DNA of 64,000 bases from JAJYVT01 sp027339205 (GCA_027339205.1 DAHWOV010000114.1:1-64000), one strand, 5' to 3'; shown: positions 9,707 through 18,441, numbered from the stretch's first letter. Numbers and translations are program-made. Notes: generated by a model not told the origin, from the letters alone.

Positions 9707-12262
9707 TCATCCCGCCTCAGGTGGGACGAGGTCGCCATCGGTGTCCCGTTGGCCCACCAGCTCGTAGTCGGGGTTCAAGATGGCGAGCTTCCTCCCCCAG
9801 GCACCGACCATCCCCTCGGCCACCAGCCTCGCGCCGGGTTCGATCCCCGGGATCTTGGGGCGACCCTGGAAGACGAGGAGGATGCCGCCGGTCTGGTCGG
9901 CCAGGGTCGCTTCGAGATTGGAGGTGCCGGCGCTCGGCTGCACCCTGACGGACTTGACGCGACCCGCGACCCTCACGCGCTGGCGCCACTCGACATCGCC
10001 GATGGGACGCGAGTCGATCGCCCGCTTCGCCAGTGCCTGGTCCGCATCGCTGAGCTGGGCCGTGCGGTCGGTCCGCTTCCTCTCGGGCAGCCGGTCCTTT
10101 GTGCCTTCCGCCCTCTGCGCTCCTTCTGCCTCTCCTCCCCCCCCTGGGGCCGCCCGTCGCTCGGGCGATGCCGTCGCAAAGCGTCGCCCGTTGCTCGCTG
10201 CGGTGGCGACGGCCTGTGCTGCCATACGCGCCGCCACGTTGCGCCTCGTCGCGCCGCGGGTCGACGAGCGGTGCAGGTTGTACGGCACGATGGTCGCGCT
10301 GACATGTGGCACCTGGCTCACGATGCCGGCGATCTTGTCGGCCGTCCGGTCGTGGAGGAGCCGCTGCCATCCCCAGACGAAGCCGCGGCGCGGGAGGATG
10401 ACGGTGCACTCGGTGTCGCCGTCGGACACGGTCTCGGCGACCAGCTCGAGGGCGGCTCGCCCGAGTCGCCGGTCCGGCACCTCGACGATGTCGAGCGGCA
10501 GCCGGGAGAAGCCGAGGCGGCCCCACTCCGCCTCGAGCGCGCGGGTGGCCCTGCTGTCGATGTCGAAGTGGACCGCGCGCAGCTCGTCAGGCGACAGCGT
10601 CCGGGCGTACTGGATCGCCCTCGCCGTCGCCATGTCCAGGCTGTCCACAAGGACGATCACGGCGTGGTGGCGGAGGATCGGCTCCTGGGCCATCCCGGCC
10701 GCGCTCACCTCGAGCTCCTCATCCTCGCGAACGTACTGCCTGTGCATTCTGATGAGGCCCCAGTACATGAGCGGGCCCACGACGACCACCACCCACGCCC
10801 CCTCGAGGAACTTCGCGAAGGCGAAGATGAGCACCACGCTCGCGGTGAGCACGGCGGCGAAGCCGTTCACCAAGACGCTGCGCCGCCAGTGCGGCCCCCG
10901 CTCGCTGAGATGGTGCTTCACCAACCCCGAGCCCGCCATGGCGAACCCCGTGAACACCCCGATCGCGTACAGGGCCACGAGCGAGTCGACGTTCGCCCGG
11001 AACGCCGTGATCAACGCGAGCGACACGACCGCCAGCAGGACGATCCCGCTCGAGAAGGCGAGCCGGTGACCGCGGCGGGTCAGCTGGCGAGGGAGGAACT
11101 GGTCGCCCGCCACGAAGCTCGCCAGGTACGGGAACCCGTTGAAGCTGGTGTTGCCCCCCGTGTAGAGGATGAGCAGGGTCGCGATCTGCACCACGTAGTA
11201 CACGACCCCGTGACCTGCGATGTCCTGCACCTCCTGGGAGAGCACGGTGGGAGACCCCGCGGCATAGGGGACCGCGTGCGTCCAGCGGGCGAGCATGGTG
11301 ACGCCGAAGACGAGGAAGGCGAGGACCGAGCTCATCGCGACGAGCGTCACCCGGGCGTTGCGCGACTCGGGCCGGCGGAAGGCGCTCACGCCGTTGGAGA
11401 TCGCTTCGAGACCGGTGAGCGACGACCCACCGTTCGCGAACGAGCGCAGCAACGTGATGAACGCCAGCCCCATCAGCAACCCGCTCCCCGGCGATCCGAA
11501 GTGATGGCCGTAAAGGAGGTGATGCGGCGGGATCGGCCGGGGGTGCAGGTCGCCGAGCGCCGCCTTCACGTAGCCGGCCACGATCACCCCGGCCAGGCTG
11601 AGCACGAAGAAGTACGTCGGGAACGCGAAGAACTTTCCGGCTTCCCGGATGCCGCGCAGGTTGCCGTAGAGGAGGACCAGCACGACGCCCACGGTGATGG
11701 GGACCGTCCAGGGCACCAGGGCGGGCACGGCGCTGGTCAACGCCGCCGTACCCGCCGACGTCTGGACCGCGACGGTGACCGTGTAGTCGATGAGGAGAGC
11801 GACCGCGGCGACCTGGGCAACCTTGGGACCGAAGTTGTCCCGCGCCACCACGTAGGAGCCTCCAGCCTTGGTGTACAGCCGGATCACGTCGAGGTACGAG
11901 AGGGTGACGAAGAAGAGGACGCCGAGGATCGCGAGGGTGATCGGCACGACGAGCGTGAACGCCGCGAGCCCCACGAAGGGCACCAGCTGGGTGAGCATCT
12001 CCTCGGTGCCGTAGGCCGAGGACGAGATGCAGTCCGGCGCGAGCACGCCCAGCGCGATCGGCCGGCTGAGCCGCTCGCTGCGGAGCTGCTCGGAGACGAG
12101 GGGGGGACCGAGCAGCCGGTTCTTCAGGCGGTAACGGAGCGTCTCGGGGTACGCGGCGCCCGAGTCGACGGGTATGGCCGACGGCCGTGTCATCGACGGT
12201 GGCGGAAGCGGTCCCGCGACCGGCAGTCGGGTCGCGTCGGCTCCCTCGTCGTTGTCGGACAT
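9707..12262 (-). CDS. KimA-like APC-superfamily K+ permease fused to an OB-fold domain
   Basis: An 851-residue three-part protein. Residues about 40-520 are an APC-type membrane domain, with GVLAPDCISSSAYG in the first helix and AGGSYVVARDNFG later, as in KimA-type potassium importers. A cytosolic part follows (HHAVIVLVDSLDMATARAIQ onward) that resembles the USP-like tail of KimA, the part that binds cyclic di-AMP in Bacillus. The last 90 or so residues (LADQTGGILLVFQGRP, VAEGMVGAWG) match the small OB-fold proteins encoded near ceoB/ceoC in actinobacteria. A longer frame starts at 12295, but the ATG at 12262 has TACGCT exactly 7 nt upstream. It diverges from a TrkA pair, which supports a K+ role. 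Confidence 0.85.
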   Translation of the reverse strand: MSDNDEGADATRLPVAGPLPPPSMTRPSAIPVDSGAAYPETLRYRLKNRLLGPPLVSEQLRSERLSRPIALGVLAPDCISSSAYGTEEMLTQLVPFVGLAAFTLVVPITLAILGVLFFVTLSYLDVIRLYTKAGGSYVVARDNFGPKVAQVAAVALLIDYTVTVAVQTSAGTAALTSAVPALVPWTVPITVGVVLVLLYGNLRGIREAGKFFAFPTYFFVLSLAGVIVAGYVKAALGDLHPRPIPPHHLLYGHHFGSPGSGLLMGLAFITLLRSFANGGSSLTGLEAISNGVSAFRRPESRNARVTLVAMSSVLAFLVFGVTMLARWTHAVPYAAGSPTVLSQEVQDIAGHGVVYYVVQIATLLILYTGGNTSFNGFPYLASFVAGDQFLPRQLTRRGHRLAFSSGIVLLAVVSLALITAFRANVDSLVALYAIGVFTGFAMAGSGLVKHHLSERGPHWRRSVLVNGFAAVLTASVVLIFAFAKFLEGAWVVVVVGPLMYWGLIRMHRQYVREDEELEVSAAGMAQEPILRHHAVIVLVDSLDMATARAIQYARTLSPDELRAVHFDIDSRATRALEAEWGRLGFSRLPLDIVEVPDRRLGRAALELVAETVSDGDTECTVILPRRGFVWGWQRLLHDRTADKIAGIVSQVPHVSATIVPYNLHRSSTRGATRRNVAARMAAQAVATAASNGRRFATASPERRAAPGGGGEAEGAQRAEGTKDRLPERKRTDRTAQLSDADQALAKRAIDSRPIGDVEWRQRVRVAGRVKSVRVQPSAGTSNLEATLADQTGGILLVFQGRPKIPGIEPGARLVAEGMVGAWGRKLAILNPDYELVGQRDTDGDLVPPEAG

Positions 12263-12269
12263 CCTCGCA

Positions 12270-12275
12270 AGCGTA
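12270..12275 (-). promoter_or_regulatory. Leaderless-type -10 box of the KimA-like gene
   Basis: TACGCT on the minus strand ends 7 nt before the ATG at 12262, placing the transcription start at or next to the A of the start codon. Confidence 0.6.
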
Positions 12276-12393
12276 GAGCTACACCGCCGGGGCATTTCGT
12301 GCCGGGCCGCCGGGGGTCACCCGCTCGGCGCGGGTGGCGCGGCCGGCGCGGGCGGCCTTTACAGCGGGCGGCGCGACGTGTAGCACTTGCCGG

Positions 12394-13080
12394 ATGCACG
12401 TCGTGGTGGTCGGCTGCGGACGGGTTGGCTCCGGACTCGCGGTCTCTCTGACCGCCGAGGGCCACTCGGTCGCGCTCATCGACCGGAACCCGCGCGCGTT
12501 CCGGCGCCTCCCCGACGACTGGCCGGGCCAGCGGGTGCACGGATCGGGATTCGACCGGGACCACCTCGACGAGGCGGGGGCCAGGCGGGCGGACGCGCTC
12601 GCCGCGGTCACGAGCGGCGACAACAGCAACATCCTCACCGTGCGCATCGCACGGGAGACCTACGGGATCGATCACGTCGTCGCCCGCATCTACGATCCGC
12701 GCCGAGCCGAGATCTACCAGCGGCTCGGGATCCCCACCGTCGCGACCGTCACCTGGACCATCGACCAGGTGCGGCGCCGTCTGCTGCCCGACGTGGTCGC
12801 CACCGAGTGGTCCGACCCCTCGGGCAAGGTGCGGCTCATCCAGCGCGAGCTTCCAGAGGCGTGGGCGGGCCGGCGTCTCGCGGACATCGACCTGCCCGGC
12901 GAGATCTCCCTCGTCGCGGTGACCAGAGCGGGCGTGCCGCGCCTCGGCACCGACGACCTGATCGGGCAGGAGGGGGACCTCCTCCACATCGCGGTCACCC
13001 ATCACGCGCTCGAGGAGCTCCAACGGCGCTGCGCTGCGGGGCCCGGCCCGCTGGGCGAGCCCGAGCGAGCCCGCCGATGA
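12394..13080 (+). CDS. TrkA-family K+ uptake regulatory subunit (CeoB-like)
   Basis: A 228-residue cytosolic gating protein for K+ channels or transporters. It has an RCK_N Rossmann domain, HVVVVGCGRVGSGLA, which binds NAD(H) or adenine nucleotides, with the acidic end of strand beta-2 at LIDRNPRAF. An RCK_C domain follows from about residue 140. The ATG at 12394 is chosen because the Rossmann motif starts two residues later; the frame itself extends up to 12334. It overlaps the next gene by ATGA. The pair corresponds to mycobacterial ceoB-ceoC. The upstream TAGCAC, 7 nt before the ATG, is a weak leaderless -10 candidate. Confidence 0.92.
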   Translation: MHVVVVGCGRVGSGLAVSLTAEGHSVALIDRNPRAFRRLPDDWPGQRVHGSGFDRDHLDEAGARRADALAAVTSGDNSNILTVRIARETYGIDHVVARIYDPRRAEIYQRLGIPTVATVTWTIDQVRRRLLPDVVATEWSDPSGKVRLIQRELPEAWAGRRLADIDLPGEISLVAVTRAGVPRLGTDDLIGQEGDLLHIAVTHHALEELQRRCAAGPGPLGEPERARR

Positions 13081-13742
13081 AGGTCGCCATCGCCGGGGCC
13101 GGGAGCGTCGGGACCGCCATCGCCCGGGACCTCCAGGCGAGCGGTCACGAGGTGCTCGTCCTCGAGCAGGATCCGGAGCTCGCCCAGCAACGCAGCGTCG
13201 AGCTGCCCCGGGTGCACTGGATCGCGGCGGACGCCTGCGAGGTCGCCTCGCTGGACGCAGCAGGGTTCTCGACCGTCGACGTGGTGGTCGCCGCCACGGG
13301 CGACGACGAGGACAACCTGGTCGTCTCGTTGCTCGCGAAGCAGGAGTTCGCGGTGCCGAGGGTCGTCGCGAGGGTCAACAACTCGAAGAACCAGTGGCTG
13401 TTCAACCAGAGCTGGGGGGTCGACGTCTACGTCTCCACGCCGCAGCTCCTCACCGCGCTGGTCGAAGAGGCGGTCTCGGTGGGGTCGCTCGTGCGCCTGC
13501 TGCAGTTCCAGGGGGGCACGGCCCATCTCGTCGAGGTGACGCTGGCCGAGGACTCGCCCGCCGACGGGGTCGCGATCGCCGACCTCGGGGTGCCGCGCGA
13601 CGCGACCGTTGTCGCGGTCGTCCGGCGCGACCGGCTGGTCGTCCCGCGCGGCGACACGGTGCTGCAGTCGGGCGACGAGGTGCTCGTGCTCGTGACGAGC
13701 GACGTCGAGCAGACAGTCCGGAGCCTCTTCATCGGCACCTGA
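13077..13742 (+). CDS. TrkA-family K+ uptake regulatory subunit (CeoC-like)
   Basis: A 221-residue second TrkA subunit. It begins KVAIAGAGSVGTAIARDL, the dinucleotide fold, with LVLEQDPE closing strand beta-2. It has a typical NLVVSLLAKQEF and VARVNN segment and a C-terminal RCK_C domain (GVAIADLGVPRDATVVAVVR). The ATG overlaps the previous stop (ATGA), so both subunits are made together and probably form a hetero-oligomeric ring. A paralogous pair in the same order lies at 46114-47465. Confidence 0.93.
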   Translation: MKVAIAGAGSVGTAIARDLQASGHEVLVLEQDPELAQQRSVELPRVHWIAADACEVASLDAAGFSTVDVVVAATGDDEDNLVVSLLAKQEFAVPRVVARVNNSKNQWLFNQSWGVDVYVSTPQLLTALVEEAVSVGSLVRLLQFQGGTAHLVEVTLAEDSPADGVAIADLGVPRDATVVAVVRRDRLVVPRGDTVLQSGDEVLVLVTSDVEQTVRSLFIGT

Positions 13743-13811
13743 GGCGGTTCCTCAGCGTCCGGGGCAGGCATGCGCCCCTTGGCGGTGCACCGAGCTCTCG
13801 GCGGCACCACC

Positions 13812-13817
13812 TACGAT
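13812..13817 (+). promoter_or_regulatory. Leaderless-type -10 box of the HAD phosphatase gene
   Basis: TACGAT ends 6 nt before the GTG at 13824. Confidence 0.55.
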
Positions 13818-13823
13818 TGCCGC

Positions 13824-14708
13824 GTGAGAGCGGCGTTCTTCGACCTCGACAAGACGGTCATCGCCAAGGGCTCGATCCCGGCATTCGGCCGGCCCCTCCG
13901 TCGCGGGGGGCTCGTGAACCGCCGTGCCGTGCTGCGCGCGCTGATCGGTCAGCTGATCTACCTTCACCTCGGTGCGGACGAGAACCGGCTCGCGCGCATC
14001 CGCGAGTCGATGCTCACCCTCACCAAGGGATGGCAGCGTGAGCGAGTCCGCGAGATCGTGCGCGAGACCCTTCTCGAGACCGTCGAGCCCCTCATCTACA
14101 ACGAGGCGCTCGAGCTGATGGAGGCGCACCACCGCTCGGGCGACCGCGTGTACCTCGTCTCCGCCTCGCCAGAGGAGCTGGTCGTGCCGCTCGCGGAGCT
14201 CCTCGGCGCCGACGGCGCGATCGCCTCCGTCGGCGAGGTCGACGACGAGGGGCGCTACACGGGGAAGATGGCGTTCTACTCGTCCGGCGAGGGAAAGGCC
14301 GAGGCCATCCGAGCCCTCGCCGCGCGCACGGGGCTCGACCTCTCGGCGTCGTGGGCATACTCGGACTCCGCGACCGACCTCCCGATGCTCGAGACGGTGG
14401 GCCACCCTGTGGCGGTCAACCCCGACCGAGCGCTCGCCCGTGCCGCTCGCGAGCGGGGCTGGGAGGTGCGACAGTTCACCAAGCCCGTACGGCTGCGCAA
14501 TCGGATGAGCGTGCGGACACCCGTGCTCACCACCGGGCTCGCGCTCATGGCGGGCGCGGTCGCGTTGTGGTGGCGGAGCAAGCGCCTGGAGGCGAGACGA
14601 CGCGTCGCAAGGGCGCCGGCGCGCGCGGCACGGGGCGCGGCGCCGGCCACGGGGAGATTGGCCGACGCGGCCCGCTGGCGCGGCGTGCGGCCGCGCCACG
14701 CGCTCTAG
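13824..14708 (+). CDS. HAD-IB (SerB-like) phosphatase with C-terminal membrane anchor
   Basis: A 294-residue haloacid-dehalogenase hydrolase of the SerB-like IB subfamily. Motif I is FFDLDKTVIAKGS with two catalytic aspartates (residues about 6 and 8), motif II is LVSASPEEL, the Lys of motif III is in GEGKAEAI, and motif IV is AYSDSATDLPMLE. A hydrophobic segment, TTGLALMAGAVALWW, followed by Arg-rich residues suggests a C-terminal anchor. The substrate is unknown; relatives act on phosphoserine or lysophospholipid-type phosphates. The GTG at 13824 is preferred over an upstream in-frame ATG at 13770 because it directly precedes motif I and has a well-placed -10 box. Confidence 0.88.
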   Translation: MRAAFFDLDKTVIAKGSIPAFGRPLRRGGLVNRRAVLRALIGQLIYLHLGADENRLARIRESMLTLTKGWQRERVREIVRETLLETVEPLIYNEALELMEAHHRSGDRVYLVSASPEELVVPLAELLGADGAIASVGEVDDEGRYTGKMAFYSSGEGKAEAIRALAARTGLDLSASWAYSDSATDLPMLETVGHPVAVNPDRALARAARERGWEVRQFTKPVRLRNRMSVRTPVLTTGLALMAGAVALWWRSKRLEARRRVARAPARAARGAAPATGRLADAARWRGVRPRHAL

Positions 14709-14729
14709 CGAATCAGCGACTCGAAGGGA

Positions 14730-14804
14730 TCAGGCTGACCGAAGGCGGCGCGCCGCCACGACTCCGAGCGCAACGAGGATGGCGAGGATCAGCAGCTTCT
14801 TCAT
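14730..14804 (-). CDS. 24-residue membrane microprotein
   Basis: A short frame encodes a basic start (MKK), a run of about 17 hydrophobic residues (LLILAILVALGVVAA) and a basic end (RRLRSA), the layout of a single-pass microprotein. It lies 22 bp after the sigma-factor stop, on the same strand. TAGGAT stands 7 nt before the ATG, so it could be transcribed alone and without a leader. It is smaller than the DLW-39 family of actinobacterial microproteins and lacks their Asp-Leu-Trp motif. No function is claimed. Confidence 0.5.
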   Translation of the reverse strand: MKKLLILAILVALGVVAARRLRSA

Positions 14805-14811
14805 CGCCGGG

Positions 14812-14817
14812 ATCCTA
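14812..14817 (-). promoter_or_regulatory. Leaderless-type -10 box of the microprotein
   Basis: TAGGAT on the minus strand ends 7 nt before the ATG at 14804. It is the closest match to the actinobacterial TANNNT consensus in this stretch. Confidence 0.5.
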
Positions 14818-14826
14818 CCCCTGTGG

Positions 14827-15897
14827 TCAGACGGTGAGAAGATCCCTCGCGCCGGTGTCCGAGGAGGGGTGGCGCAGCTTCGACATCGCCCGGGCCTCGA
14901 TCTGGCGGATGCGCTCTCGCGTGAGGTTGAAGTGCTCCCCGACCTCCTCGAGAGTCCTCGGCTCGCCGCGGTCGAGGCCGAAGCGCAGACGGAGGATCTC
15001 GCGCTCACGCTCGTCGAGGGGCGAGAGGAGGCGACCGATCTCCTCGGGCAGGAGGGACACCGCAGCCACTTCGAAGGGTGACTCTGCCGAGCGGTCCTCC
15101 ACCACGTCGCCGAGCTCTGCGTCGCCGTCCTCCCGCAGCGGCTCGGAAAGCGAGAGCGGCTCCGCGCGGAACCGCAGCGCCTCCACGAGCTTGTCCTCGG
15201 GCATCTCGACTTCCACCCCGAGCTCGGCGAGGGTCGCAGGGCGACCGAGCTTCAGCTCGAGACGCGCCTGCGCCTTCTGGACGCGCGCGAGCGTGTCGCC
15301 CGCATGGACGGGCAGGCGGATCGTCCGTCCGGTGTTGGCGATGCCGCGGGTGATGGCCTGGCGGATCCACCACGTCGCGTACGTCGAGAACTTGAACCCC
15401 TTGCGCCAGTCGAACTTCTCGACTGCGTGCATCAGGCCGAGGTTGCCCTCCTGGATGAGGTCGAGCAGGGGCAGTCCGGACGCCTGGTACTTCTTGGCGA
15501 TCGAGACGACCAGGCGGAGATTCGACTGGACGAAGGTCTGCTGCGCCCGCTCGCCAGTGTTCACCGTCCGGCGCAGCTCGCGCTTCTTGGCCGCAGCGAG
15601 CGTCTTGGGCGCCTTGCGCAGCTCCTCTTCGGCCTCGCGACCGGCTTCGATGGCCTGCGCCAGGCGGACCTCGTCGTCCTTGGTGAGCAGCGGGTACTGG
15701 CCGATGTCGGTCAGGTACAGACGTACGAGGTCCTCGTCGTCACGTTCGATGCGTTCCTTCGCCAAAACCCGTCCCGAGCCTTCCCATGTAGTACGTTTGG
15801 CACCGTCTGGACGTTCGGTCCCGTGCCGGCCCCGCAAGGACCACGACCTCTGCGTGGGCGCATGCAGCCGGTGGTCTGATTTTACAGGGGAGGTCAA
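14827..15897 (-). CDS. RNA polymerase sigma-70 factor, RpoD/HrdB group
   Basis: A housekeeping-type or group 2 sigma factor. Region 1.2 is DLVRLYLTDIGQYPLLT. Region 2 holds NLRLVVSIAKKY, LIQEGNLGLMHAVEKFDW and STYATWWIRQAI, the last covering -10 recognition and melting. Region 4 is REREILRLRFGL then LEEVGEHFNLTRERIRQIE for the -35. There is no long acidic region 1.1, so it is nearer in size to HrdD/SigB-like factors. The first 44 or so residues of the frame look non-homologous. The TTG at 15765 (LAKERIERDDED) is a credible true start. It follows nadE and a hypothetical gene on the same strand with short gaps. Confidence 0.92.
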   Translation of the reverse strand: MTSPVKSDHRLHAPTQRSWSLRGRHGTERPDGAKRTTWEGSGRVLAKERIERDDEDLVRLYLTDIGQYPLLTKDDEVRLAQAIEAGREAEEELRKAPKTLAAAKKRELRRTVNTGERAQQTFVQSNLRLVVSIAKKYQASGLPLLDLIQEGNLGLMHAVEKFDWRKGFKFSTYATWWIRQAITRGIANTGRTIRLPVHAGDTLARVQKAQARLELKLGRPATLAELGVEVEMPEDKLVEALRFRAEPLSLSEPLREDGDAELGDVVEDRSAESPFEVAAVSLLPEEIGRLLSPLDEREREILRLRFGLDRGEPRTLEEVGEHFNLTRERIRQIEARAMSKLRHPSSDTGARDLLTV

Positions 15898-15921
15898 GAG
15901 CCTCCCCGACCCTTCTTTTCC

Positions 15922-16563
15922 TCACCGCGCGAATTCCCCTTCCGACCAGGGAAGAAGATCCTCTTCGTCACCGCCTTGGAAGGCCAGGTCACCGAGCGCG
16001 CGGGTCCATTCGGCAGCCTGCTGCGCCGCCCGCGGCTCGGCAAGGAGCTCGTCGGCGAGGGCCTGAGCCCGGGCAAGCTCGTCCTGCTCGTCTCGAAGGA
16101 CGAGCGTCACCGCCCGGATGGCCGGGGAGTCGGCGACCGGGACGAGGCGCCGTGCGAACCCCCGGTACGAGACGAGGAGGAGCGGCAGCACCACCCTGGA
16201 GAGGCCGACGAGGAAGCGGCGGGCGGCGGTCTCGTCGTCCCCCTCGAACGCACCGGGGCCGAGGCTCGCCAACATGGGCTCGACCGCTGCGCCCACGGGC
16301 TGCGTCAAGCGGTCCGGATCGACGCCGGCGAGCACCGGGAGACGGGCGTGCCACAGGTCGGCGTGCCACGCGTGCTGCGCGCTCGCTTCGAAGCAGAAGA
16401 TCCGCGCGCCGTCGGGGACCCCGGGCGCGGCGGCCCACGACCCAGTCAGCTCGAAGAGCCGCCGCTCGACCCAGCGGTAGGCGCCGTGGCGCACAGCGGC
16501 GTCTCTGAGCGCGAGCGCGCCCTGCGCACCGGGGGGTCCGTCGCGCAGCGTTCGATCCGCCAT
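15922..16563 (-). CDS. Hypothetical protein with a His-rich HAWHADLWH motif
   Basis: A 213-residue, mostly helical protein without a signal peptide. The notable part is ASAQHAWHADLWHARLP (about residues 60-76), which packs four histidines into ten residues with acidic residues on both sides. That is suggestive of a metal site on a helix, as in ferritin-like proteins, but this is only a guess. No family can be named with confidence. The start overlaps the nadE stop (TGATG) and the end is 24 bp from the sigma-factor frame, so it is the middle gene of a nadE-hypothetical-sigma operon. Confidence 0.75.
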   Translation of the reverse strand: MADRTLRDGPPGAQGALALRDAAVRHGAYRWVERRLFELTGSWAAAPGVPDGARIFCFEASAQHAWHADLWHARLPVLAGVDPDRLTQPVGAAVEPMLASLGPGAFEGDDETAARRFLVGLSRVVLPLLLVSYRGFARRLVPVADSPAIRAVTLVLRDEQDELARAQALADELLAEPRAAQQAAEWTRALGDLAFQGGDEEDLLPWSEGEFAR

Positions 16564-18353
16564 CAGCCACCCGCCCCGACGGACAGGCCGGGTCGATAGC
16601 CGTTGGTGATCGGCATGCGGCGGTCGCGCCCGAAGGCCTTGTTGGTGATGCGGACGCCGGGCGCCGTCTGGCGGCGCTTGTACTCGGCGCCGTCGACGAG
16701 CCGCACGACACGCTCGACGAGGTCGGGGTCGAACCCGGCCGCCACAAGGTCGCCAGCCGTACGGTCGTGCTCGACGTAGGCCTCGAGAATCGGGTCGAGC
16801 AGCTCGTAGGGGGGCAGGGACTGGTCGTCGCGCTGTGTGGGCCGAAGCTCCGCCGAGGGAGGCTTCTCGAGCACTGCGCTCGGGACGGGCGGAGGAGCGC
16901 CTTGCGCCGCAGCCCGGGCATTGCGGTGCCGGCACAGCTCGTAGACGAGCGTCTTCGGCACGTCCTTGATCACAGCGAAGCCCCCTGCCGAGTCCCCGTA
17001 GAGGGTGGAGTAGCCCGTGGCCATCTCGCTCTTGTTGCCCGTGGCGAGGACGATCCAGCCAGTGGCGTTCGAGATGCCCATGAGGATCATCCCGCGGATG
17101 CGGGACTGGAGGTTCTCGTCGGTGATCCCGACCGGCGGCGAGCCGAGCGCGATCTCGAGCTCCTTTGCCATGCTCTGGTGCGCGGGCTCGATCGGCACCA
17201 CCCGGAAGTCGACGCCGAGCCGCTCCGCAAGGGCCCGAGCGTCGGCGAGCGACCCCGGGCTCGAGTACCGCGAGGGCATCGCGACCCCGTGGACGTGCCC
17301 GGCACCGATCGCATCGGCAGCGACGGTCGCGACGAGCGACGAGTCGACGCCGCCGGACAGCCCGACGACGGCACCGCGAAAACCGTTCTTGGCGAGATAG
17401 TCACGGGTCCCGAGCACGAGCGCCGCATAGACCTCTGCAACGGGGTCGAGCGGCTCGGGGACCGCCGGGGTGGTCGACAGGGCGCGAGACGCAGGAGGGG
17501 TCGTCGAGATCTCGACGACGGGGACCGTGGGCGGAGGTCGCTCGGGCACCGGCACCTCGGTGACGACGAGATCCTCTTCGAATTGGACGCCCGCGCCGAT
17601 GAGCGTGCCATCGGCCGCCAAAGCGAGGCTCCCTCCGTCGAAGACGAGCTCGTCCTGGCCCCCGACGAGGTTCGTGTACGCGATCGCGACCCCCGCCTCG
17701 TGCACTCGCTCGACCAGCATCGCGAGCCGCTCTGCCCGCCGGCCGCGCGAGTACGGAGAGGCGTTCAGGTTGACCACCAGCTGCGCTCCGGCAGACCCGA
17801 GCGCCGCCACCGGTCCCGCGGTCGCCCACGCGTCCTCGCAGATCGACACGCCGACCGCCGCGCCGCCCACGAGGTACAGACGGGGAGGCTCGTCGCCGGG
17901 CGTGAACCAGCGCTGCTCGTCGAAGACGCTGTAGTTGGGGAGGAGCCGCTTGCGGTACACGCCGGCGACCTGCCCGTTGACGCAGACGGCCGCCGCGTTG
18001 GCCAAACGGGGGCGTTCCGTGCAGGGGGGTCCCTCGCTCGTCTCGGCACCGGTCGACGACTCCCCGACCCTGGCGCCCGAGGGCTCCGGGAGGCGCTGGA
18101 CGAAGCCGACGAACGCGGCACACCCGCGCGTCGCCTTTGCGACCTCGTCGAGCGCCGCTTCGTTGTCAGCGACGAAGCCGCCCTTCAACAAGAGGTCCTC
18201 GGGCGGGTACCCGGTGATCGCCAGCTCGGGAAAGACGCAGAGCTGCGCTCCTGCGGCCTCGGCGCGTCCGAGAGCGGCGAGGATCCGCGCGACGTTGCCC
18301 TCGAGGTCGCCGACGGCCAGGTCGAGCTGGGCCATCGCGACCCGGAGCAACAT
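16563..18353 (-). CDS. nadE: Glutamine-dependent NAD+ synthetase
   Basis: This makes NAD+ from deamido-NAD+, ATP and glutamine. The 596-residue protein has an N-terminal nitrilase-type glutaminase domain with the Glu-Lys-Cys triad: FPELAITGYPPEDLLLK (Glu near 43), YRKRLLPNY (Lys near 135) and GVSICEDAWA (Cys near 172). The synthetase domain has the PP-loop GLSGGVDSSLV. A low-complexity insert (about residues 90-116) lies in the first domain, and another Pro/Ala-rich insert follows CRHRNA in the second. TAGGCT lies 6 nt before the ATG. It diverges from the glutamine synthetase genes, whose product is its nitrogen donor. Confidence 0.96.
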   Translation of the reverse strand: MLLRVAMAQLDLAVGDLEGNVARILAALGRAEAAGAQLCVFPELAITGYPPEDLLLKGGFVADNEAALDEVAKATRGCAAFVGFVQRLPEPSGARVGESSTGAETSEGPPCTERPRLANAAAVCVNGQVAGVYRKRLLPNYSVFDEQRWFTPGDEPPRLYLVGGAAVGVSICEDAWATAGPVAALGSAGAQLVVNLNASPYSRGRRAERLAMLVERVHEAGVAIAYTNLVGGQDELVFDGGSLALAADGTLIGAGVQFEEDLVVTEVPVPERPPPTVPVVEISTTPPASRALSTTPAVPEPLDPVAEVYAALVLGTRDYLAKNGFRGAVVGLSGGVDSSLVATVAADAIGAGHVHGVAMPSRYSSPGSLADARALAERLGVDFRVVPIEPAHQSMAKELEIALGSPPVGITDENLQSRIRGMILMGISNATGWIVLATGNKSEMATGYSTLYGDSAGGFAVIKDVPKTLVYELCRHRNARAAAQGAPPPVPSAVLEKPPSAELRPTQRDDQSLPPYELLDPILEAYVEHDRTAGDLVAAGFDPDLVERVVRLVDGAEYKRRQTAPGVRITNKAFGRDRRMPITNGYRPGLSVGAGG

Positions 18354-18359
18354 GCCGCC

Positions 18360-18365
18360 AGCCTA
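18360..18365 (-). promoter_or_regulatory. Leaderless-type -10 box of nadE
   Basis: TAGGCT on the minus strand ends 6 nt before the nadE ATG at 18353. Confidence 0.55.
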
Positions 18366-18441
18366 CGGTCCGACCCCGGGCGGTCCTTGCGCGACGGCGG
18401 TCGGCGCGGCGTCGAACGGGCCGCCTGCCGCTCGCCGGGCG

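Noticed and set aside
9518..12451. 977-codon open frame on the plus strand opposite the KimA-like permease
   Set aside because: It is the mirror of a very GC-rich gene. Its protein is a run of His, Arg, Glu and Gly without domains, while the minus-strand frame has clear membrane and OB-fold motifs.
15922..16935. Longer frame for the His-rich hypothetical protein
   Set aside because: The first 120 residues are antisense-like Arg/Ala/Gly-rich sequence lying over nadE. The ATG at 16563 overlapping the nadE stop fits an operon.
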